Below the pieces are notes generated by a model that worked only from the letters and a program-made list of their open reading frames with translations, was not told the origin of the DNA and did no database searches. A DNA stretch of 39,898 bases from Oscillospiraceae bacterium (GTDB lineage: Bacteria > Bacillota > Clostridia > Oscillospirales > UBA929). Within the stretch, counting starts at the first letter, position 1, and each line of letters starts with the position of its first letter. The stretch is from positions 1 through 39,898 of the forward strand of contig WRLU01000017.1 in the NCBI GenBank assembly GCA_009777475.1. Reading direction: 5' to 3'. Below, in pieces: positions 34,241 to 39,898 of this stretch. Both the position numbers and the translations under genes were made by a program.

Positions 34241-35500
34241 ATGTTTATTGATACCGCAGAGATTTTAGTAAAGGCTGGCAACGGTGGAAATGGTGCAGTC
34301 TCGTTCCACCGGGAAAAATACGTAACAAATGGTGGCCCCGATGGAGGTGACGGCGGAAGAGGCGGTCATGTGATTGTCCGTGCCGATGACAATATGTCCT
34401 CACTGATGGATTTTAAGTACCAAAAAACATACTCAGCCCAAAACGGCGAAAACGGCAAGGGGCGTGGCTGTTCTGGAAGAGATGGTGCGGATTTATTGAT
34501 CAGGGTCCCCCGCGGAACCTTGATCAGGGACAAGCTCAGCGGCAAAATTATTGCTGATATTTCCTCATCTGAACCGCTTGTCCTATGCAAGGGGGGCAGA
34601 GGCGGTTGGGGTAATCGTTGTTTTGCCACGGCTACCCGGCAGGCTCCCCGGTTTGCAAAGTCGGGTACAGATGGCCAGGAAAGAGCGATTTGCCTGGAAA
34701 TTAAGTTGCTGGCAGATGTTGGTTTGGCAGGGTTTCCAAATGTAGGCAAAAGTACCTTGCTTTCGGTTATTTCAGCGGCTCGCCCTAAGGTTGCGGATTA
34801 CCACTTCACCACGCTTTCCCCAAATCTAGGATTAGTTCAGGTAAGGGATGACTGCTCCTTTGTTTGTGCTGACATTCCGGGTCTGATTAAAGGTGCGTCC
34901 GGCGGGGCGGGGTTAGGCCATGGTTTTTTGCGTCATGTCGACCGTTGCCGCTTAATTCTGCATATTATTGATGCATCGGGTTATGAAGGGCGTGACCCCT
35001 GTGAGGATTTTGATATTATTGGTCACGAGCTGGCTCAGTACAGCCCCGGGCTTGCAGGTCGCAGGCAAATTGTAGTTGCCAACAAATGTGATATTCTGCA
35101 CGACCGCTCTGTATTGGAGCGTTTGCGCCGGCACGTCAGCCCTCACCCTCTTTACGCAATATCAGGTGCAACCGGGGAGGGCGTTAAGGATTTGCTGCTT
35201 CAGATCGCAGCAGCTTTGGCTGAGCTACCTCCGCCTGTTATATATGAGCCGGAGATTGACCATGACCCTCCGTGCGTGGAGTCAAAAACTGACATTCGCC
35301 AGGAGGATGGCATTTGGGTTGTAAGCGGTTCATGGATAGAACGCTTGATGAGGGATATTAATTTTAGCGATTACGAATCCCGCGCATATTTTGAAAGCCG
35401 TTTGCAAGCCGGCGGCGTATACGAACAGCTAGAGGCTCTCGGTGTGCATGAGGGCGACACGGTGAATTTGTGCGGGCTGGAATTTGATTATGTCAGGTAA
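34241..35500 (+). CDS. obg: GTPase Obg
   Basis: 419 aa. The glycine-rich Obg domain (1-158) begins FIDTAEILVKAGNGGNGAVSF; the G domain has P-loop GFPNVGKST, switch II DIPGLIKGA and NKCD; the OCT domain is at the C-terminus (WVVSGSWIERLMRDINFSDYES ... VNLCGLEFDYV). Obg acts in late 50S assembly and stress control. I start at ATG 34241 with GGAG 7 nt upstream; a longer frame to 34136 includes the terminator and has no leader role. Confidence 0.95.
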   Translation: MFIDTAEILVKAGNGGNGAVSFHREKYVTNGGPDGGDGGRGGHVIVRADDNMSSLMDFKYQKTYSAQNGENGKGRGCSGRDGADLLIRVPRGTLIRDKLSGKIIADISSSEPLVLCKGGRGGWGNRCFATATRQAPRFAKSGTDGQERAICLEIKLLADVGLAGFPNVGKSTLLSVISAARPKVADYHFTTLSPNLGLVQVRDDCSFVCADIPGLIKGASGGAGLGHGFLRHVDRCRLILHIIDASGYEGRDPCEDFDIIGHELAQYSPGLAGRRQIVVANKCDILHDRSVLERLRRHVSPHPLYAISGATGEGVKDLLLQIAAALAELPPPVIYEPEIDHDPPCVESKTDIRQEDGIWVVSGSWIERLMRDINFSDYESRAYFESRLQAGGVYEQLEALGVHEGDTVNLCGLEFDYVR

Positions 35501-35542
35501 CAGCTATCAATTGTAAGAATATTGCCAAGAGGAGGTGAAGTC

Positions 35543-37783
35543 ATGCCGGAGCCCAAGCCTACCAGCCCTGCAGCAAAAGACAATGACACAGCTTTGTCAG
35601 GCAGCGGGTTGTCTGCCCAGGAAATTCTCTCGGATTACACATATCAAAGCATTACCAAAAAATGTCCGACAAAAAATACATTGACCTCTGATTTGCTTGA
35701 AGTTTGTAAGAAAAATTTGTCTGACGAGCCTGAGGAAAAACGTGAGATACAAACATGGGCGGCAGATTTCTGCGACACTGCCTCTAAAGCTTCAGTCCCT
35801 ACCGCACCCGGCCTGTCTGCCGGTACCCCAAAAGAGCCGGGCCTAAATGGTGAAAATGACGACATAGAAGATACCAAAGAGGCATTTGAGGTTAAGACCC
35901 AAGAAATTTCACTGGGTGGATTTGAGCAATTCGGCAAGCATTTCGGACCTAAGGATACATATAGGGGCACCGAAGATTTTAGCGAAGCCATTGATGATAA
36001 CGAACCTGACGAAAATGAGCTTGAAAAAGAAAGCATCTCATTTTGGACAAAATTATCTGAGCGTTGGAAGGGCAAGGAGGTTATCTCCTCACTCCCTCCC
36101 CGCCAGGCGTATCAAAAGGCGAAGAGCCTTGCCGTTTCTCTGAAAAATCGTACTATATTCGCGGCCATTCCCACTCTGGCTATAGTCTTTGTTTCTTGTT
36201 TCCAGACCTGGGGGCATATGCCCTCTGCTTTGCGCTATGCCTCACGACCGTACCTTGTGCTGTTTTTGCTGACGGTGCTGCAGGCTTTTGTCATGCTGTG
36301 CGGTATAGATATTTTAGCAAAGGGGGCAACCGACCTTCTGAGACTGCGGCCCGGCTCGGAAACATTAGTTGTTATCTCCTGCATAAGCTCGCTCTGCCAT
36401 GCCTTTACCATAACCCAGCCATCTCTCTTCGATGAGGCCGTTCCCCCTATTGGCTATATGCCCTACTGTGCGGTGTCCTGTGTTTCGATTTTCTTTGCCA
36501 TGTGGGGGCATAGGCAACAGAGTGCCGCCTACGCCCGCACCTATGAGGCGGCAGACACCCAAGACGGCAGGGAGCCTGACATGATAGCACTGGAAAACTG
36601 CCTGTGGGAAAACAAACCGGGTTTTTCCAAGCATAACGCCCCTGTAAACGATTTTACATTTCTAACGGGGCAGAACGATGTGACAGTTAAATTCTCCCGA
36701 TTTTTCTGTCCGTTTATCTTGATTGCCTGCTTTGTGCTGGCGTTGATTTCCGCAGGAAGGCACAGTGAACACACCGAGGCTGTTATGTTTTTCTGGGCGT
36801 GGTCTGCCTTATGCTGTGCCGCTGCCCCGATTACTGCCTTTGGTGCCTTTGCCCCTGTTTTCCTGCGAATTGCTTCACGTCTGTCAAATGCAGGTGCGGC
36901 TGTTCCCGGTTGGGCAGGCGCGGCGGAAATGGCTCGTGGAAACGTTTTAGTTATAGGGGACAATGACATATTCCCGCCAGGAACGGTACATCTGACCGGA
37001 ATACGCTACTTCAGCCCTAGCTCTGAAGAGCACGACCAGGTTGTAAGCTATACCATGTCCATGCTGTCGGCATCGGGCAGCGGTTTGTATAATGCCGTTA
37101 AATCAGCTGATAAATCCTTTGAATCGGCACCTATCCGCAAGGTTGCAGGATTTGAGGCCTTTGACAACGGAGTTTCAGGAGAAATAGACGGTAACCGTGT
37201 CTTGCTCGGTACCTTGAACTTTATGAAGAGCATGTCTATACGCATACCTTCCAAGCACCATGTCAGAGGGGCGGTTTTTGTGGCTATGAATTTATCAATT
37301 GCCGGTATTTTTCCGGTAAGGTATGTCTCTGCCAAATCGGTGGAGAATGCTTTTGGCCTGATAGAGAATCAAAGGCTAACACCTGTTTTGGTTGCAAGAG
37401 ATTTTAATATTACGCCTACCTCAATCAAGGAGCAGTATGATGCAGACTCAGACCTTATTGAGTATCCTCTTGTGGAACATCGTTTTTCCCTGTCAAATCC
37501 AGACCGGGATTACATGGGCAAGCCCTGCGCTCTATTGACTAAAGACGGCTTGGGTGCTTATGCAGAGGCAATTGTCGGCGGCAAGAGGCTGCATAGGTTC
37601 ACTATTATAAACCTTGTTTTGCATGTAATCGCCCTGTCTGCCGGCATGATGATTGCATTTTATTTTACCGGCAACCCCGCACCCGGCACGGCATCGGCCA
37701 TTGGCCCAGGAAATTTGATAGGCTTTATGATGATTTGGAAGAGCATTCAGTGTGTTGTTGCAATTTTTTCAAGTAAATACTAA
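35543..37783 (+). CDS. P-type ATPase-like membrane protein, probably catalytically dead
   Basis: 746 aa. Residues 1-175 are hydrophilic and acidic. Membrane segments lie at about 200-330 and 385-455, and two more at the end. Between them is a region that follows a heavy-metal P-type ATPase: VLVIGDNDIFPPGTVHLTGI (Asp473) where the family has the phosphorylation motif DKTGTLT, then GFEAFDNGVSGEIDGNRVLLGTLNFM, like the nucleotide-binding domain, and FVAMNLSIAGIFPVRYVSAKSVENAFGLIENQRLTPVLVARD. DKTGTLT, the LTGD and the GDGxND motifs are all lost. I infer a pseudoenzyme. Start ATG 35543 has AGAGGAGG upstream. Confidence 0.7.
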   Translation: MPEPKPTSPAAKDNDTALSGSGLSAQEILSDYTYQSITKKCPTKNTLTSDLLEVCKKNLSDEPEEKREIQTWAADFCDTASKASVPTAPGLSAGTPKEPGLNGENDDIEDTKEAFEVKTQEISLGGFEQFGKHFGPKDTYRGTEDFSEAIDDNEPDENELEKESISFWTKLSERWKGKEVISSLPPRQAYQKAKSLAVSLKNRTIFAAIPTLAIVFVSCFQTWGHMPSALRYASRPYLVLFLLTVLQAFVMLCGIDILAKGATDLLRLRPGSETLVVISCISSLCHAFTITQPSLFDEAVPPIGYMPYCAVSCVSIFFAMWGHRQQSAAYARTYEAADTQDGREPDMIALENCLWENKPGFSKHNAPVNDFTFLTGQNDVTVKFSRFFCPFILIACFVLALISAGRHSEHTEAVMFFWAWSALCCAAAPITAFGAFAPVFLRIASRLSNAGAAVPGWAGAAEMARGNVLVIGDNDIFPPGTVHLTGIRYFSPSSEEHDQVVSYTMSMLSASGSGLYNAVKSADKSFESAPIRKVAGFEAFDNGVSGEIDGNRVLLGTLNFMKSMSIRIPSKHHVRGAVFVAMNLSIAGIFPVRYVSAKSVENAFGLIENQRLTPVLVARDFNITPTSIKEQYDADSDLIEYPLVEHRFSLSNPDRDYMGKPCALLTKDGLGAYAEAIVGGKRLHRFTIINLVLHVIALSAGMMIAFYFTGNPAPGTASAIGPGNLIGFMMIWKSIQCVVAIFSSKY

Positions 37784-37821
37784 AAAAGCCCCTTAGGGTA
37801 CCAACCCTGAGGGGCTTTTTT
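37783..37821 (+). terminator. Terminator of the P-type ATPase-like gene
   Basis: AAAAAGCCCCTTAGGGT / ACCCTGAGGGGCTTTTT with loop ACCA: a stem of 17 pairs with one mismatch, ending in six T. Confidence 0.95.
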
Positions 37822-37993
37822 ATGATTCAAAAAATAAAATTCAGAAAATTTTATTTTTTTGCTAAAGTCGCTAAATATTCCTTCGATATAAGATATAACA
37901 GCGGAAGCATGCATTCCGCAAAATAAAACATTTGCGACCACTAAGGTTTTGTCGACAACCTGAGTAACGCAGAAATTGAAAGGATGAATTCCC

Positions 37994-39607
37994 ATGTTAT
38001 CTAAGCACAAAGCAACATTCAAAACCCTTGCCATCGCCGTCTCCCTGGTGATGCTGCTTACGCTCGTCCCTGCCCTGCCTGGGGCAGCACCCTCTGCCGG
38101 CGCGGTGGTGCATGAGGGAAAAATCAGCAATCAGCTAACCTGGTCGTTAGACACCGAAACCGGCCAGCTGGCAATCAAAGGCAAGGGCGCGATGCCGGAC
38201 TATGGGCAAGGCAATGCACCTTGGCAGGAGTACTGGAATCTTATTCAGGACATACGGATATCCCGGCGCGTGACCTCTATCGGCAACAATGCGTTTAGTG
38301 GGCTGGTGCATCTGACAGAGGTGAGCATTGATGGAAGAGTGGGGCGTATTGGCGATTATGCGTTTGCCAGTTGCCAGTCACTGGCCTCAGTGAGCATCGG
38401 TGGCAGGGTAGCCAGCATAGGGGACTATGCATTTGCTGCCACCGCACTGACGAAGGCGATGATCTCCAGAAATGTGAAAAGCTTTGGCAGCAATATATTT
38501 GAGGACTGCGACCTCGCCGGACTTATCATCACCGGCTACTACAGCTCAGATGCCCAGAAGTACGCTGTTGCCAACGGCATTAGGTTTGAGGAGTTTGATG
38601 ATTTTGTTGAGGTCAGCTCTCTATGCGGCAAGGGCGTTATGTATCTCTCGGAGTATGAGGAGCTGGATATGCCGATTGAACCCGGCCCCAATGCCGAGTA
38701 CAGCGTAATCACAAAGCCCGGCCAGGCAGACAAGTGGAAAAAGTGGAGCTTTGACTACAATGGAGAGTCGGAGGCCGGCGAGATTAAAGCCGAGCTAAAG
38801 GAGCTTACCTTCCTGAGCAAGCTGCTCAACAAGGGCTGGGTTAGCCTGAAATTCAGGACAGGCAAAAATGATGCCACCATTATTGAATTCCCGGCTGTTG
38901 AAAAACGCGCAAAAACCGGCACAGGCCTAGGCGGTGCCAAGCCCGGCGTATGGTATCCGTCAAAATGTCCCGGCAACCCGGAGTGTACCGGCGGTGACGA
39001 TGAATGCTATGCTTGGTGCGAATTTATGGAGGAACCCGGGGAAGGCATATTTGTCATAGCAGACAAAAACACCTTCAAAAACGGCAAAATCGCACCCATT
39101 CCGGGGCTGGAGTTCCGTGAAGATTTCTGGGACTGCGACCCCTGGGAGAGGTTTGAACGCGAGGGAGGGGAAAGCGACCCCTATGAGAGATGGGAGAAAA
39201 AGTTCGATGAGATGGAGTCCTGCTGGGAGCCTCTTGATGAATTTGAAGAAGGCTTTGAGCTCTTCGAGGCATATGAGAAGGAAAGGGGCGGCTTTAAGTC
39301 TTACAAAATGACATTAACAGTGCGTGAGCCTGCCCGGGTATTAGGAGGCAAAATCTATCCGGGGACCAAGCCCATGAAGCTAAAGGTATCATCCATCGGA
39401 GCTCCCCCGAAATACAGTTTTAAGGGCAGGGAGCTCAAACTGAAAAATGCCATGTATTACATTGACGGAGAGCATGCCGTTGCTGGACCGGTAAGCGGAA
39501 AGGTTGACTTCTCCTCTTGGGCAGCCGGAACCGGGTTATGCGTCTGGACAGCCCCAACCGGCAAAAAACCGCCAAGCATGGAGCAGGAGCTAAAAATACC
39601 GGGCTAA
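37994..39607 (+). CDS. Secreted BspA-like LRR_5 surface protein
   Basis: 537 aa. Signal peptide at 1-38 (LAIAVSLVMLLTLVPALPG). Three LRR_5 repeats (VTSIGNNAFSGLVHLTEVSI, GRIGDYAFASCQSLASVSI, ASIGDYAFAATAL) between 85 and 165. A C-terminal region of about 290 residues follows, with an acidic, Trp/Glu-rich insert (about 330-435: CPGNPECTGGDDECYAWCEF and later EFEEGFELFEAYEKE) inside a fold shared with the protein at 19017 (LLNKGWVSLKF ... TIIEFPAVEKR; APPKYSFKGRELKLKN). No LPxTG or membrane anchor. Likely exported adhesin-like protein. Start has AAAGGA 10 nt upstream. Confidence 0.8.
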   Translation: MLSKHKATFKTLAIAVSLVMLLTLVPALPGAAPSAGAVVHEGKISNQLTWSLDTETGQLAIKGKGAMPDYGQGNAPWQEYWNLIQDIRISRRVTSIGNNAFSGLVHLTEVSIDGRVGRIGDYAFASCQSLASVSIGGRVASIGDYAFAATALTKAMISRNVKSFGSNIFEDCDLAGLIITGYYSSDAQKYAVANGIRFEEFDDFVEVSSLCGKGVMYLSEYEELDMPIEPGPNAEYSVITKPGQADKWKKWSFDYNGESEAGEIKAELKELTFLSKLLNKGWVSLKFRTGKNDATIIEFPAVEKRAKTGTGLGGAKPGVWYPSKCPGNPECTGGDDECYAWCEFMEEPGEGIFVIADKNTFKNGKIAPIPGLEFREDFWDCDPWERFEREGGESDPYERWEKKFDEMESCWEPLDEFEEGFELFEAYEKERGGFKSYKMTLTVREPARVLGGKIYPGTKPMKLKVSSIGAPPKYSFKGRELKLKNAMYYIDGEHAVAGPVSGKVDFSSWAAGTGLCVWTAPTGKKPPSMEQELKIPG

Positions 39608-39632
39608 TGCCGACTTGGGGGCAGATGAAAAT

Positions 39633-39665
39633 AACAGGGGCGGGGCGTAATGCCACGCCCCTGTT
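39633..39665 (+). terminator. Terminator of the second surface-protein gene
   Basis: AACAGGGGCG / CGCCCCTGTT, a 10-bp stem with a 13-nt loop; only a short TT/AAATG tail follows, so it is a GC-rich but weak terminator. Confidence 0.6.
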
Positions 39666-39713
39666 AAATGACATGCTGAATTGAACAACTGCAATTAAAC
39701 AAAAAAATTTTTA

Positions 39714-39742
39714 TTGACAAGGCCCCAATGCCCTGTTACAAT
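39714..39742 (+). promoter_or_regulatory. Consensus promoter near the right end
   Basis: TTGACA (39714-39719), a 17-bp spacer and TACAAT (39737-39742). A further TATAAT at 39804-39809 has no good -35. Confidence 0.7.
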
Positions 39743-39830
39743 ATCCGCAAGCACGACAAACGCACGAATGGATAAAACATGAACAAATTATGTAAACCTG
39801 TGGTATAATCAGTCCGAAGGGGTGATTATA

Positions 39831-39898
39831 ATGGGAAACATTCTGGCATATTTAGATTTGGTGCAAGACAACCGGCAAGAGAAAAAAGTTTTACATAA
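39831..39898 (+). CDS. 5' end of a gene cut by the window edge
   Basis: ATG with AAGGGGTG 7 nt upstream and 22 open codons (MGNILAYLDLVQDNRQEKKV...) to the end of the window. Promoter at 39714 upstream. Too short to name. Confidence 0.5.
   Translation, partial: MGNILAYLDLVQDNRQEKKVLH

Noticed and set aside
18914..39815. The shared string TGTGGTATAATCAG at about 18918 and 39800 as sign of a mobile promoter cassette
   Set aside because: The shared part is mainly a -10 element; sequence on both sides does not match and the downstream genes look unrelated.

Overview
The window looks like chromosome of a low-to-mid G+C Firmicute, most likely a gut-type Clostridia. Supporting signs are a dnaX-ybaB-recR block and an rplU-rpmA-obgE block, a long SRP RNA with an Alu domain as in Gram-positives, a TPP riboswitch over a thiamine-precursor uptake operon, a cyclic-peptide agr system and strong AGGAGG-type ribosome sites. 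There is no CRISPR array, no complete tRNA and no rRNA.

Layout. 1-9660 reads as the remnant of an integrated element: a ribbon-helix-helix regulator, an agr quorum-sensing locus (agrBD on the minus strand; response regulator, histidine kinase and an unknown gene on the plus strand), then a tightly overlapping operon of a 996-aa helicase, a 69-aa protein, a DnaN-like clamp and a MoxR-like ATPase. The ATPase is broken: its last 75 residues are the C-terminal domain of a large serine recombinase, fused in frame. A hairpin and a tRNA 3'-end-like remnant follow. 9697-13343 holds two secreted zinc metalloproteases with a variable number of 41-aa Cys/His repeats, and a lipoprotein between them. 13533-17246 is housekeeping (guaB, a miaB without TRAM domain, ilvE). 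17342-18842 is an A+T-rich pair, an AAA ATPase and a PD-(D/E)XK-like nuclease, a candidate defence module. 19017-20921 is a leucine-rich-repeat surface protein flanked by a degenerate direct repeat of the first part of the TPP riboswitch. 20985-23184 is the riboswitch and its three-gene thiamine-related operon (no ATPase gene). 23251-24270 is a zinc-ribbon membrane protein on the minus strand.

24405-29158 is the most interesting part. A SARP-family activator with an AbrB-like N-terminus sits upstream of an operon of two unrecognised cytoplasmic-looking proteins and an M15 endolysin-like peptidase. Both promoters, that of the activator and that of the operon, carry four TTCCG direct repeats at exact 11-bp spacing, with the last repeat exactly 16 nt (start to start) from the presumed -10. 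This is the architecture known for SARP binding sites, so the four genes form one self-contained regulon, possibly a protein released by cell-wall lysis.

29539-35500 is core genome: SRP RNA, a membrane protein, dnaX, ybaB, recR, rplU, rpmA (without the N-terminal extension usual in Firmicutes, and without the Prp protease gene) and obg. It is followed by a membrane protein that looks like a P-type ATPase that lost its phosphorylation motif, a second repeat-type surface protein related to the one at 19017, and the start of a gene that runs off the window.
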